From Paenibacillus elgii NBRC 100335 (lineage in GTDB: Bacteria > Bacillota > Bacilli > Paenibacillales > NBRC-103111): DNA of 64,000 bases. The position numbers and the translations under genes are program-made. Numbering within the stretch: the first letter of the stretch is position 1; each line of letters opens with the position of its first letter. The stretch spans positions 19,504 to 83,503 of the forward strand of contig NZ_BIMB01000031.1 of assembly GCF_004000865.1 (NCBI RefSeq), read 5' to 3'. The notes beneath the pieces were generated by a model. That model was not told where the DNA came from. It saw only the letters and a list, made by a program, of their open reading frames with translations, and made no database searches. Of this stretch, positions 43,929-53,309 are shown piece by piece.

Positions 43929-44354
43929 TTAAATCGTTTCCCTTAGTCGCTCGCTTATTTTGGATGAAATTTGATAGCCTGTTTCCGATTTCGATTGCTC
44001 AATAAGCAGGCCGGTCTGTAAATCCGTCGTATTCGAAATGTTCAAATAAAACATTTTGCTTGTGCGGTCTTCAAAGGTAACCCGCATTTTAAAGATTACA
44101 TCATAATGAAGAATGCCCGGCATCTTCTCGGCTTTCTGTATGGCGTCCGTAAACAGTTTCAGTTCGGCTTCCTCTTTAAATTCCCGATGAATAAAAGGGG
44201 TTCCGTCACTCAGCGTGCATTGATTCTTACACTCCAAATCAATGGAGCTGATCGCTTTATTTTCCAATAGATTGTTGGTATTGATTTCACAACCTGCCAA
44301 TACCCCGAACATCCACAGGGCAAATAAAACCATTAGGGCCTTTTTAATGTTCAT
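43929..44354 (-). CDS. Small lipoprotein of unknown function
   Basis: A 141-residue protein from ATG 44354. The lipoprotein signal is MNIKKALMVLFALWMFGVLAGC (lipobox LAGC). The mature domain is beta-rich with a Cys pair (LECKNQCTL). An in-frame extension to 44438 overlaps the GNAT gene and would hide the signal. No family was recognised. Confidence 0.7.
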   Translation of the reverse strand: MNIKKALMVLFALWMFGVLAGCEINTNNLLENKAISSIDLECKNQCTLSDGTPFIHREFKEEAELKLFTDAIQKAEKMPGILHYDVIFKMRVTFEDRTSKMFYLNISNTTDLQTGLLIEQSKSETGYQISSKISERLRETI

Positions 44355-44418
44355 CACATCCCGGAATAAAGAGCTTTGTCTTTGAAGAATCAGTTTTATT
44401 TCTTCTTTACGGCTCCTT

Positions 44419-44922
44419 CTAAATCCCTCTCCATCCAAACGCGATTTCAGTTAATTTATCTTCCCCGATTTGTATTTCTTTTTTGCCTAGATACTGTCCG
44501 CCTTGTTTCTTGTAGAACTCAACCGAAGGATTGTCTTCAAGGACCCAAAGCATGAACGATCGATAGTTTCTTTGCTTCAGCGCTTCAATGAAACGCTCAA
44601 AAAGCAGCTTTCCGTAGCCGTTTCTCTGTACTTCCTTCAATAGGTAAATGGCATACAACTCCGCATCGTATTCAAAATCGGGCCCCCTGCTCTTCCCGCC
44701 ATGAACAAAGCCCACGATGCTTCCCAAATCTTCAACAACATAGATGATTCCATCTTCAGTAAGATTGTCGAAAATCACTTTCCAATTCTTCGTTCTTTTT
44801 TCCACGGTTAAATTAGACAGAAAAGATTCGGATATGATCCCGTTGTAAGTAGACTTCCAGCTCTCGACATGTACCCGGGCTATGCCTTCAATATCACGAA
44901 CAGAGGCTAATCTGATATTCAC
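44419..44922 (-). CDS. GNAT-family N-acetyltransferase
   Basis: A 167-residue GNAT enzyme. It has IARVHVESWKSTYNGII near the N-terminus. ELYAIYLLKEVQRNGYGKLLFERFI forms the acetyl-CoA loop, and SVEFYKKQGGQYLGKKEIQIG closes the fold. The substrate is unknown. The lipoprotein gene follows. Confidence 0.9.
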   Translation of the reverse strand: MNIRLASVRDIEGIARVHVESWKSTYNGIISESFLSNLTVEKRTKNWKVIFDNLTEDGIIYVVEDLGSIVGFVHGGKSRGPDFEYDAELYAIYLLKEVQRNGYGKLLFERFIEALKQRNYRSFMLWVLEDNPSVEFYKKQGGQYLGKKEIQIGEDKLTEIAFGWRGI

Positions 44923-45063
44923 CGGACTCGCCTCCTTTATCCTTTAATTTCGGAGCGGCAGACTCAGAGCTTACGTTGTACATATTTTACACCATTATTC
45001 CCATTCTTTGCTATACTTCAAGTGTGATGATTAAGCCATCGGTCGGCCGCGAGAAGGCGCATC

Positions 45064-45633
45064 TTAATCATCTAGTAGGCGTCCATGATCATGCCATTGA
45101 CCGTACATTTTGTTTTCTCTAGTATTTGTTATGAATTTGTCTAACCTGCTCCTAAATAATTGTGGCTGATTCTTAATGCTTTGTATCGTGTCGATCCGAA
45201 CTCTTTTATAAAGATCTGGAAATTCCATAAAATTCTCATATACTAGCTTTTCCTCTTTTAGCCTTTGCTCTATAACCCTATCTATTTTAAAAGAATCAAG
45301 GCCCATATCAGGTAAAACCTTTCTTCCTTCGTCTCTCATGAATCCCAACTTTTCGAGGCGGCGGACACGTTCTTTATTCAATTCAGTCCATGAACTTCTT
45401 TTACTTCTAGGAGAAAGTCTCTGCGCCAGCTCAGTTTCAGATATTTTCTTTTTGACTCCATCGATCCATCCAAAACACAAAGATTCTTCGACCGCGTCCA
45501 AATATAACAGCGTATCGGGCTTTTGCGTAATACCAACCACTACCCAACAAGATTTTTCCGTCTTACAATTTTCCTGTAGCCATTCCCTCAAATCTTCTCT
45601 CGATTTTACTGTAATTAGATTTTCAATTTCCAT
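45064..45633 (-). CDS. YdeI/OmpD-associated family protein
   Basis: A 189-residue protein of the YdeI family (bacteriocin-protection-type annotation). It has SREDLREWLQENC, CWVVVG, LDAVEESLCFGWIDGVKKK, LSPRSKRSSWTELNKERVRRLEKLG. This is the standard length for the family; the function is poorly defined. Confidence 0.85.
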   Translation of the reverse strand: MEIENLITVKSREDLREWLQENCKTEKSCWVVVGITQKPDTLLYLDAVEESLCFGWIDGVKKKISETELAQRLSPRSKRSSWTELNKERVRRLEKLGFMRDEGRKVLPDMGLDSFKIDRVIEQRLKEEKLVYENFMEFPDLYKRVRIDTIQSIKNQPQLFRSRLDKFITNTRENKMYGQWHDHGRLLDD

Positions 45634-45757
45634 AGCTAAAATCCATTCTCCTTTCCAGGTATGGAGAGTGATAAAAGGCCGATTTTTCTGTTCCCAGAAA
45701 TATCGACCCTTTTAGACTATTAATACGTTCCAGCTGAGGATTTAAAACAGTCAGAGA

Positions 45758-46273
45758 TTAAATGGACTCCGCAGGCTGCTGATACCAAAAAAGTGAATAG
45801 TCGTTCATCGTGGATGCGTGACCCAGCTGGCGCAGCATGGTCGAAATATTGCCTCGGTGGTAGGTACCGTGGTTGACCGCTTGCAGCACAATTTCCGATA
45901 ATCGAGTGTTGCGCGGTCCGGCGTACGGATTCTCGAGCACAATAATTTGCTCCAAGTCGTCTTGTTTGCGGAACCATGCTCTGTATTCATCCGCTAACTC
46001 ACTAAAGGTATTCGCGAATTCATCGACAGAGTATCGAAGTGTTTCTTGTTGAAGTGGAAGACACTCTTCCACCGCCTTGGGCATACTGGTGCCACTCAGA
46101 ACCTGAAGCCAACACTTGTCAATCGCATAGATATGCGCGAACGCTTCGCCAATGGTGGGAAACGAGGTGTTTACTTCTTGTTGCAGCACCGAGGACGGGA
46201 GCTCCTTGATTCGTCCCAAGAGGGTTTGAGTAGCCCACGCATGGTAATCGAACATTTGTACCGGATGATTCAT
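45758..46273 (-). CDS. DinB-family metal-binding four-helix protein
   Basis: A 171-residue DinB/YfiT-like protein from ATG 46273 (AAGGAG nine bases before). The likely metal-ligand segments are FDYHAWA, AFAHIYAIDKCWL, and QAVNHGTYHRGNISTML. Relatives are thiol-S-transferases (bacillithiol) or uncharacterised. It lies downstream of a WYL regulator on the same strand. Confidence 0.85.
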   Translation of the reverse strand: MNHPVQMFDYHAWATQTLLGRIKELPSSVLQQEVNTSFPTIGEAFAHIYAIDKCWLQVLSGTSMPKAVEECLPLQQETLRYSVDEFANTFSELADEYRAWFRKQDDLEQIIVLENPYAGPRNTRLSEIVLQAVNHGTYHRGNISTMLRQLGHASTMNDYSLFWYQQPAESI

Positions 46274-46355
46274 TTGGATCGTCTCCTTTTGACTTGTCAT
46301 GGATTTGATTTTGTTCCTGTCGTTATAATAAAAAAAAATGTATGACACCAGTCTG

Positions 46356-47264
46356 TCATACATCTTCATAAAGTTTGAGCGCATTCTGAAGCTGTTCTTT
46401 TAAGATTTCTCGCAGTGCAGGAGGCTCCAGAACTTCGGCGCCGCTGCCAAAACCAAGCAGAATTGTCCAAAGCCATCGGGCTTCCAATGGTTGATAAACA
46501 GGAATTCGCATCGTCATACTTCCATCGGCATGAAATTGCTTATCCACCTGGTGAAACTGATCCATCGCTTCTGCCAAAGCCTCCGTCCCCACCCGGATCA
46601 CTACATCCTCCAACTGAGCTTGGTTTGACAAAGCAGCCTTTTTCGGCACCTCCTGATGCGGTTGAAAAGTTTCCTGCGTCACGAACAAATTCATCAACCT
46701 GGACAGTCGGAATTCCCGATAATCTCGCCGAGTTCGGCAAAACCCATAAATGTACCAATTCCGATATTTAAAATGAAGCCGCAGCGGTTCCATATCACGG
46801 GTCGTGCATTCATTCTTTGCATTGATGTAATCAAAGCGGACGATATTTCGCCGGGTAATGGCCGTACGTAAATGACGAAGCGCGTCGGGCTCCGTGCGGC
46901 TGGTTTCCAAGTCTACGGACAGACTCGTAACATGATGCTCCGGTCCAATCGTTTGCAGTCTTTCGATGGTCCCCTGCGCGCGCTCGTCCTCAAACACGGT
47001 GGAGAGGCTTCTGAGCACGGTAATCAGGGAATTGACATCGTATGAACCGAGCAGGCTTTTATCCATTTTGTATCCGTCCATCATGCCATATCCGCCATTC
47101 GTTCCCTGATATGATACGACCGGGAAGCCCGCAGCGCAGATCACATCGATATCCCGATAGATGGTTCTTTGGGAAACTTGAAACTCTTCAGCCAGCATGG
47201 AGGCAGACAACACGTCGTGGTTCAGCAGCTTGTAGATGATGGAGATCAATCGCTCCAATTTCAT
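46356..47264 (-). CDS. HTH/WYL-domain transcriptional regulator (YafY-like)
   Basis: A 302-residue regulator. The HTH_11 domain (IIYKLLNHDVLSASMLAEEFQVSQRTIYRDID) is followed by a WYL domain (RNWYIYGFCRTRRDYREFRLSRL) and a WCX-type C-terminal domain. It is divergent from the MocR-type gene and upstream of the DinB gene, which is a plausible target. The ligand is unknown. Confidence 0.9.
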   Translation of the reverse strand: MKLERLISIIYKLLNHDVLSASMLAEEFQVSQRTIYRDIDVICAAGFPVVSYQGTNGGYGMMDGYKMDKSLLGSYDVNSLITVLRSLSTVFEDERAQGTIERLQTIGPEHHVTSLSVDLETSRTEPDALRHLRTAITRRNIVRFDYINAKNECTTRDMEPLRLHFKYRNWYIYGFCRTRRDYREFRLSRLMNLFVTQETFQPHQEVPKKAALSNQAQLEDVVIRVGTEALAEAMDQFHQVDKQFHADGSMTMRIPVYQPLEARWLWTILLGFGSGAEVLEPPALREILKEQLQNALKLYEDV

Positions 47265-47533
47265 GCATATCCCCGCCCGTCAGTCCATTTCGTATTCCTG
47301 CCCATCATTATATCACAGATTTTTTCTTGCTCATCTTGGGATTGGCCTTTCATCGGAACGCCTCCACGGCTCAGCCGAACCATCCAATTCTTCGACAAAG
47401 TCCCCATCCATGTTCAATGGATTGCTATAGATTCGCCATGCTTTTGATGAAAAAAGCGGCGTTTTATTTATAAACCCGATGTTATGATGAAAATGATTCT
47501 GTGATAGAAATCACCAGGAGAGGGGATGAACCC

Positions 47534-48979
47534 ATGCGGCAGCCCGACCGTCACAGTAACCAGCCTCTATATCAGCAGATTGCCGATGACATCGAACGGC
47601 GAATTTCATATGGCGAGTTTCCGCCGGGCAGTCTGCTGCCTTCCGAACGAAAATTAGCCGAGCAGTTGGGGGTCAATCGAAGCACCGTGATTCTCGCCTA
47701 TGCGGAGCTGCGCGCGCTTGGGATCGTGGAGAGCCGTACGGGAAGCGGAACCCGGGTCAGCAAGTATAAATGGGGAGCGACTCCGAAGCATACCCCGAAC
47801 TGGCACCGGTATGTCGAAGGCGGAAGCTTCCTGCCTAATCTGCCTTTTTTGCGACGGGTCCGGGAAGCTCTTCAACAAGATAACACGTTGATTGATTTTG
47901 CCAGCGGGGAGCTTGGCGCGGACATCTCTCCGGTGAAAGAGATTAATACGCTTATGGACGAAAACCACTATACGGCCTATCTCGGATATGCCAATCCGCA
48001 AGGATTTGGGCCGCTTCGTGAAGCACTCGTCACGTATTTAAGTCAATACCGGGGAATTCAAACGACGGAATCGTCGATTCTTATTACATCCGGCTCCCAG
48101 CAGTCGTTATATTTAATTACCCAATGCCTGCTGGCTCCTGGGGATGCGGTGGCCATCGAAGATCCTTCCTACTGCTATTCGCTGCCTATATTTCAATCGG
48201 CCGGACTTCGATTGTTCCGTCTTCCCGTCGATGCGAAAGGAATCCGGCCCGAGGACGTTCGCTCCCTTTACAAAAAGCACCGGATCAAGATGGTGTTCGT
48301 CAATCCGAATTATCAGAATCCGACAGGCATTGCCCTCGATGCCGGACGCCGTATCGAGCTGCTTGACGTTGCGAGCGAACTGGGACTCCCTATCGTCGAG
48401 GACGATCCTTTTAGCTTGACGGCTTATAATGGGATGCCGCCGCAGCCGCTCAAATCGATGGACCCAATCGGTTCGGTTCTCTATATCGGCTCCTTTTCCA
48501 AGATCGCGGCATCCGGGCTGCGTGTCGGATGGATGGTCGCTCCTCATTCCGTTGTCGACCGGCTGGCGGATGCCAGACAGCAGATGGATTTCGGACTTAG
48601 CGTCGTTCCGCAGCAGGTGGCCGCGCAGTTCTTAAAGTCTCCGTATGTCCAGCCTCATCTGGAACGTTTGCGAATGCATCTGCTCTACAAGCGGGATTTG
48701 TTGATAAGCGCGCTTCGGCAAGAGCTGCCAGATCTGGTCAGCTTTTCGATTCCGCAAGGAGGCTTGCATCTGTGGTGTAAAATCATACCCGAAGTGAGCG
48801 ATAACAAGCTGTTCGAAGAAGCGATTCGTCATGGCGTCATCTTTGTTCCCGGGAGCGTCTACGGCTCGGATTCCGGTTTTGTGCGGTTCACTTTTGCACG
48901 GCCGAAGACAGATGAAATCGTTCCGGGCATCGCCAAGTTTGCCGCAGCGCTTCGGGCCGTTCTTGCCCAATCCAACTAA
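47534..48979 (+). CDS. MocR/GabR-type regulator (GntR HTH fused to aminotransferase domain)
   Basis: A 481-residue fusion. Residues 10-75 form a GntR winged helix (PLYQQIADDIERRISYGEFPPGSLLPSERKLAEQLGVNRSTV). A linker leads to a class I aminotransferase domain with PNYQNPTG and the PLP lysine in SFSKIAASGLRVGW. ATG 47534 has GAGGGG upstream. Such proteins use PLP-amine adducts as signal. No obvious target adjoins it on its strand, so it may act on itself or the WYL gene. Confidence 0.9.
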   Translation: MRQPDRHSNQPLYQQIADDIERRISYGEFPPGSLLPSERKLAEQLGVNRSTVILAYAELRALGIVESRTGSGTRVSKYKWGATPKHTPNWHRYVEGGSFLPNLPFLRRVREALQQDNTLIDFASGELGADISPVKEINTLMDENHYTAYLGYANPQGFGPLREALVTYLSQYRGIQTTESSILITSGSQQSLYLITQCLLAPGDAVAIEDPSYCYSLPIFQSAGLRLFRLPVDAKGIRPEDVRSLYKKHRIKMVFVNPNYQNPTGIALDAGRRIELLDVASELGLPIVEDDPFSLTAYNGMPPQPLKSMDPIGSVLYIGSFSKIAASGLRVGWMVAPHSVVDRLADARQQMDFGLSVVPQQVAAQFLKSPYVQPHLERLRMHLLYKRDLLISALRQELPDLVSFSIPQGGLHLWCKIIPEVSDNKLFEEAIRHGVIFVPGSVYGSDSGFVRFTFARPKTDEIVPGIAKFAAALRAVLAQSN

Positions 48980-48980
48980 A

Positions 48981-49036
48981 AAGGTGAATGAAAGCTTTGT
49001 ATTCATGAATACATGCTTTTTCATTCACCTTTTTTA
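48981..49036 (+). terminator. Strong terminator between convergent genes
   Basis: AAAGGTGAATGAAAGC pairs with GCTTTTTCATTCACCTTT (slight bulge) and ends in TTTTTT. It is the terminator of the MocR-type gene and may also serve the opposing malic-enzyme gene. Confidence 0.8.
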
Positions 49037-49078
49037 CTATCCTTATTAGCACTTGTGCCGAACTTGGGCTAACATGCT

Positions 49079-50509
49079 TCAGATATCGCGGGAGTCCCGG
49101 CTGCGGCGCGCTACCCCGGCATCGCAGGCTGCCGCGATAACCGCCTTGCTGACTCGATCCGCCACCTGATGATTAAATACGCTTGGAATAATATACTGCT
49201 CATTTAATTCTTCGTCGCTAACCACGGAGGCAATCGCATAGGCAGCGGCAAGCTTCATCGTTTCCGTAATTTGCGAAGCTCGGCAATCTAACACGCCGCG
49301 AAACATACCGGGAAAGCATAAGACGTTATTGATCTGATTCGGATAATCTGAGCGCCCTGTAGCCATGACACGCACATAAGGCTCGGCTTCCTCCGGCATA
49401 ATTTCCGGGTTCGGATTGGCCATAGCAAATACGATCGGGTCTGCCGCCATCCGTTTCACGTCTTCGGCCTTCAGCGCTCCCGGACCGGACAATCCGATAA
49501 AGACGTCCGCTCCTTCGATCACCTCGGAGAGGCTGCCCTGAACCGTGAATGGATTCGTATGCTCGGCAAACCAATTCCATACTTCATGCGGATAATCGTT
49601 TCCACGAACAATTGCTCCGTGACGGTCAACGCCAATCAAGTCCGTCACCCCGGAGGCCAGCAATATTTTGGAGCAGGCCATTCCTGCCGCCCCGACCCCG
49701 CACACGACAACCCGGCATTGCTCCAGCTTTTTGCCGACGACCTTCAAGGCATTTAACAAGGCGGCCAGGATGACAACGGCGGTTCCATGTTGATCGTCGT
49801 GAAATACCGGGATATCCAGCTCTTTCTGGAGCCGTTCTTCGATCTCGAAGCAGCGCGGAGCCGAAATATCTTCGAGATTGATACCGCCGAATGACGGAGC
49901 GATCGCTTTGACGATGGCAACAATTTCGTCCGTATCCTGCGTATTCAGGCAGATCGGGAAGGCATCGACGCCGGCCATCTGCTTAAACAGCACGGCTTTG
50001 CCTTCCATGACGGGCATGGCGGCTTCCGGACCGATATTTCCGAGCCCGAGAACGGCAGAGCCGTCAGAGACGACGGCTACCGTATTTCGTTTAATCGTCA
50101 ACGTATGAGCCCGGGAAGGGTCATCATGGATCGCCATACAAATCCGGGCTACGCCGGGCGTGTAGACACGGGACAGGTCATCCCGATTTTTGATCGGCAC
50201 CTTGGGATGCATTTCGATTTTGCCGCCCAAATGCATCAGAAAGGTCTGGTCCGATACGTTAATCAGCTTAACCCCGGGAAGCTGTTCAACCGAGGAAACT
50301 ACGCGGTCAACATCGTGCGAGTCGTTCAGATTGACCGTAATATCCCTTACGGTTTTCGCAGAGCTCACCCGGTTGGTGTCTATCGCAACGATATCGCCGC
50401 CGGAATCGCTTAATGCCGATGCGATAGTTCCAAAGTTAACAACTCCTTGATCATACTCCAACCTCAAAATAATGCTTGTCCCCGTTCCGAGCGGCGTATG
50501 CGTGTGCAT
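49079..50509 (-). CDS. NAD(P)-dependent malic enzyme with N-terminal ACT domain
   Basis: A 476-residue enzyme converting malate to pyruvate and CO2. Residues 8-85 form an ACT-type regulatory domain (SIILRLEYDQGVVNFGTIASAL). Malic-enzyme motifs are SRVYTPGVARIC with catalytic Tyr, GSAVLGLGNIGPEAAMPVMEGKAVLFK, the metal site DDQHGT, and the cofactor loop VVCGVGAAGMAC. The start at 50509 has GAGGAG with 9-base spacing. It lies 38 bp downstream of resA but has no ribosome-coupling overlap. Confidence 0.92.
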   Translation of the reverse strand: MHTHTPLGTGTSIILRLEYDQGVVNFGTIASALSDSGGDIVAIDTNRVSSAKTVRDITVNLNDSHDVDRVVSSVEQLPGVKLINVSDQTFLMHLGGKIEMHPKVPIKNRDDLSRVYTPGVARICMAIHDDPSRAHTLTIKRNTVAVVSDGSAVLGLGNIGPEAAMPVMEGKAVLFKQMAGVDAFPICLNTQDTDEIVAIVKAIAPSFGGINLEDISAPRCFEIEERLQKELDIPVFHDDQHGTAVVILAALLNALKVVGKKLEQCRVVVCGVGAAGMACSKILLASGVTDLIGVDRHGAIVRGNDYPHEVWNWFAEHTNPFTVQGSLSEVIEGADVFIGLSGPGALKAEDVKRMAADPIVFAMANPNPEIMPEEAEPYVRVMATGRSDYPNQINNVLCFPGMFRGVLDCRASQITETMKLAAAYAIASVVSDEELNEQYIIPSVFNHQVADRVSKAVIAAACDAGVARRSRDSRDI

Positions 50510-50547
50510 GAGCAGCATCTCCTCTTTTAGACATTTTGATGCGCAAG

Positions 50548-51084
50548 CTAGTTGCGTCCAGACTTCGGCTGAATGCGTTCCATGAAATTCATGACATCGG
50601 CACGGCTTAACTCCCCAGAGAACTTCTGCACGATTCGCCCCTTGTCGTCAATCAGAAACGTTGCCGGTAGGCCGCTAATTTTATACCGTTTTTTCACTTC
50701 GCCTTGGGAATCAAGCAGGATAGGGAGCTTCAAGCGATGACGTTCGGCAAATTCGCCTGCCCTTTCCTTCGTCTCTCCCATATTGACCGCAACGATTTCA
50801 ACGCCCGACAGTTGTCCGTAGGCTTCGTTCAGCAGCGGCATTTCATTGACGCACGGGTCACACCAGGAAGCCCAGAAGTTCAGAAGAACTCCCGTCCCGC
50901 CGTAGCCGGATAATCGCACCGTTTCCCCCTGCAAATTGGTTAACGCAAAATCCGGCGCCTTCTGGCCCACCTCCACCTCTTCGCGTTTACCCGCCAGCGA
51001 TTGGAATACCGCATAGCCGATGGCGAACAGGATTAGGACAAGCATTAACGCCCGCGTCCAAGACGAGCGCAAAGCTCTCTCCAA
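50548..51084 (-). CDS. resA: ResA-like thiol-disulfide oxidoreductase
   Basis: A 178-residue membrane-anchored thioredoxin. An N-terminal anchor (residues 10-30) precedes the domain APDFALTNLQGETVRL. The active site is WCDPC (Cys75/Cys78), and ISGLPATFLID carries the cis-Pro. ResA reduces the CXXCH cysteines of apocytochrome c outside the membrane. It fits with the cytochrome c encoded two genes upstream. Confidence 0.88.
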   Translation of the reverse strand: MERALRSSWTRALMLVLILFAIGYAVFQSLAGKREEVEVGQKAPDFALTNLQGETVRLSGYGGTGVLLNFWASWCDPCVNEMPLLNEAYGQLSGVEIVAVNMGETKERAGEFAERHRLKLPILLDSQGEVKKRYKISGLPATFLIDDKGRIVQKFSGELSRADVMNFMERIQPKSGRN

Positions 51085-51111
51085 TCGATCAGCTCCTCCC
51101 CGCCGGAATCC

Positions 51112-51687
51112 CTACCGCTGCAGCGCTTGAATATCCTTCAATATTTTATCGTATGGCGTATCCGTCATTCCGTCGTACTTGGCTACAACCGTACCCGCCG
51201 GGTTGACCAAAAAAAACGAAGTGCCGTGAATGACTTGATCGGAGGACGTATCCTTCGCCACAACCGTATTAAACGAGCTCAGGACGAAGGTTTTGATCTC
51301 GTCGAATGGATATCCGGTTAATGCATGCCAATTCGAGAAATCGGCGTCAAATTTCTGGAGGTAAGCTTTTAACGCCTCCGGATTGTCGCGCTCTGGATCA
51401 ACGGAGAAGGAGACCAGCTCCGCCTTTACGCCCGCCGATTTCAGCCGCTTTTGCAATTCCGACATATTGGCCGTCATCGTCGGACACACCGTTGTGCAGT
51501 ACGTAAATACGAAGTCCGCAATCCAGACCTTACCTTTCAAATCGGACAAGGACACCGCTTTCCCGTCTTGGTTGACGGCCTCGAAAGCCTTAACCTCGTA
51601 ATTCAACTGTTTGGACTTGCCGCTGCCGCAAGCGGAAACAACGACAAGGATGATTCCCAATATGACGAAGAAGAACGCTTTTTTCAC
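51112..51687 (-). CDS. SCO1/SenC-family copper chaperone lipoprotein
   Basis: A 191-residue lipoprotein from GTG 51687 (AAGGGGGG upstream). The lipobox VSAC has Cys20. The Sco copper site is complete: Cys64-TTV-Cys68-Pro and His154 (QVIHGTSFFLV). Sco normally loads CuA of oxidase subunit II, but the QoxA encoded here has no CuA site. It may instead support CuB insertion, thiol redox, or another oxidase. Confidence 0.9.
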   Translation of the reverse strand: MKKAFFFVILGIILVVVSACGSGKSKQLNYEVKAFEAVNQDGKAVSLSDLKGKVWIADFVFTYCTTVCPTMTANMSELQKRLKSAGVKAELVSFSVDPERDNPEALKAYLQKFDADFSNWHALTGYPFDEIKTFVLSSFNTVVAKDTSSDQVIHGTSFFLVNPAGTVVAKYDGMTDTPYDKILKDIQALQR

Positions 51688-51703
51688 CGAATCCCCCCTT
51701 GCC

Positions 51704-52069
51704 CTATTTCTTTGTCGAGAGCCATTGCGATAAAGCCTGAAGTTCATCGGCGCTCAGCACTTTCTTGAAGGCCGGCATGCCTCTTGCGCCATCCTGTATG
51801 ATCCCGAACAGCTGCTGCTCCGTCATTTTGGAGCCAATCTCCTGCAAGCCCGGACCTACTTTCCCCCTGAGATCTGCCGCATGGCAGGACAAACATTGCT
51901 TCTTATAGATCGCCTCTGCTTTTACATCTGCCGAAACGGTCATCCCTTTCCCTTGATCGGTTGCCTGACTGCTGCACGCGGATAGGGCAACTGCTGACAT
52001 TGCAACAATCAGAAAAAACGGAAGCGACGTCCGCAAAACGATCCTCTCCCTCTCCCCATTTATCCTCAT
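51704..52069 (-). CDS. Small lipoprotein cytochrome c (c551/c550 type)
   Basis: About 121 residues. The lipoprotein signal (LPFFLIVAMSAVALSAC) precedes one heme site, CLSCH, and the distal Met in GARGMPAFK. The start is ambiguous. ATG 52069 overlaps the ctaB stop (TAATG) and suggests coupling. TTG 52036 has AGAGG and gives a cleaner signal peptide. It is unexpected in an operon for a quinol oxidase, which does not need cytochrome c. Confidence 0.85.
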   Translation of the reverse strand: MRINGERERIVLRTSLPFFLIVAMSAVALSACSSQATDQGKGMTVSADVKAEAIYKKQCLSCHAADLRGKVGPGLQEIGSKMTEQQLFGIIQDGARGMPAFKKVLSADELQALSQWLSTKK

Positions 52070-52983
52070 TAGATTGGGCGGCCCGTAGTGTCCAGAATCA
52101 TAATAATAAAGACCACCGTTAAGTAATTGACCGAAATCAGAAAGTTGGTTTTGGCCCATTTCCCGTTATCCGATGCCGCCGGCCCCGTCAACGTGTGCCA
52201 CACCCAGACAAGACCGGCCAGCAAAGAGACCGTGAGGAACATAGCGCCTGCATATCCGTACGCGTAGATCAGCACCGTGGTCGGAAGAAGCAGAACGACA
52301 TAAGGGATCATTTGCAGCTTCGTCCGAGGCACCCCTTTACGAACCGGCAAAAGCGGGAAGCCCGCCGCCCGGTACTCGTCAACGCGCCGGATGGCAAGCG
52401 ACCAGAAGTGGGCGGGCTGCCATAGGAATAACAAGGCGAACAACAGCAAAGCGCCCGCGTCAACCTCGTGGGTAAACGCACAATAACCGATAACCGGCGG
52501 CATGGCGCCCGACACGCCACCAACGGACGTGCTCCAGGTCGAGGTGCGCTTAAGCCACATCGTGTAAATGACGATATAGACAAACATGCCGAGCAATCCG
52601 AGCCAGCCGCACAGCGCGTTGACTTTCCAGAACAGGACGGCTTCTCCCGCTATTCCGAGCGCCAGGGCGTACGCCAGCGCGCCTCTGATGTGCAAACGTC
52701 CGGTCGCGAGGGGCCGATCCTTCGTCCGGCTCATTTTTCGATCCAGCGCCCGGTCCCAAATGTTATTTATGACGCACGAGGAGGCCATCGTTAACGTGGT
52801 ACCCAGCAGCATCCAACACAACAGGCCCCAGTCCGCCATCCATCGGGAAGCCAGCCAATATCCGCCAAACGCGGCAACGAGATTGAGCTGCAGAATTCGG
52901 GGCTTGGTCAGTTGAATCCAGTCGCTTATGCTCCCCCTGTCTCTGCTCACCGCAGCCGCTGCATTTACGGACGACCTGCTCAT
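52069..52983 (-). CDS. ctaB: Protoheme IX farnesyltransferase (heme O synthase), second copy
   Basis: A 304-residue UbiA-family enzyme with NNIWDRALDRKMSRTKDRPL and RRVDEYRAAGFPLLPVRKG. Its ATG (52983) overlaps the qoxD stop in ATGA. It is the dedicated heme O synthase of this oxidase operon; ctaA upstream completes heme A. A diverged paralog lies at 29087-29989. Confidence 0.93.
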   Translation of the reverse strand: MSRSSVNAAAAVSRDRGSISDWIQLTKPRILQLNLVAAFGGYWLASRWMADWGLLCWMLLGTTLTMASSCVINNIWDRALDRKMSRTKDRPLATGRLHIRGALAYALALGIAGEAVLFWKVNALCGWLGLLGMFVYIVIYTMWLKRTSTWSTSVGGVSGAMPPVIGYCAFTHEVDAGALLLFALLFLWQPAHFWSLAIRRVDEYRAAGFPLLPVRKGVPRTKLQMIPYVVLLLPTTVLIYAYGYAGAMFLTVSLLAGLVWVWHTLTGPAASDNGKWAKTNFLISVNYLTVVFIIMILDTTGRPI

Positions 52984-53309
52984 GTGGCCACCATATTGTA
53001 CAGCATGATCCACATCGAACCGGCGACGACAAGCAGCAATATGATCAAGCCCAAAATCAAGCTCACCAGGTTGTAGCGAGGCTTTTTCTCCTCCCGCAGA
53101 TGCATGAAATAGATCAATTGAACGACGAACTGCAGCACGGCTGCCGCCATCAGAACGAGGGTGTTCGCCACCCCCTGAACCCAGCCGGACATGACGACGG
53201 CGATGGGAATGATCGTCAATACGATGGAGAACAGGAAGCCGGTCGAATACGATTTGAACGTGCCATGGCTTTCGGCGTCATGCGGAGTGGTTACGTCATG
53301 CTGCGCCAT
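52980..53309 (-). CDS. qoxD: Quinol oxidase subunit IV
   Basis: A 109-residue protein with three membrane spans, typical of CyoD/QoxD/CtaF small subunits (QFVVQLIYFMHLREEKKPRYN). It directly abuts qoxC and overlaps ctaB. It assists assembly of subunit I with CuB. Confidence 0.9.
   Translation of the reverse strand: MAQHDVTTPHDAESHGTFKSYSTGFLFSIVLTIIPIAVVMSGWVQGVANTLVLMAAAVLQFVVQLIYFMHLREEKKPRYNLVSLILGLIILLLVVAGSMWIMLYNMVAT

Noticed and set aside
47370..47400. TTGGATGGTTCGG on the minus strand, resembling the shared promoter box
   Set aside because: The position 16 bp downstream reads TCCGAT, no half-site is present, and the WYL gene start is not suitably placed. Treated as chance.
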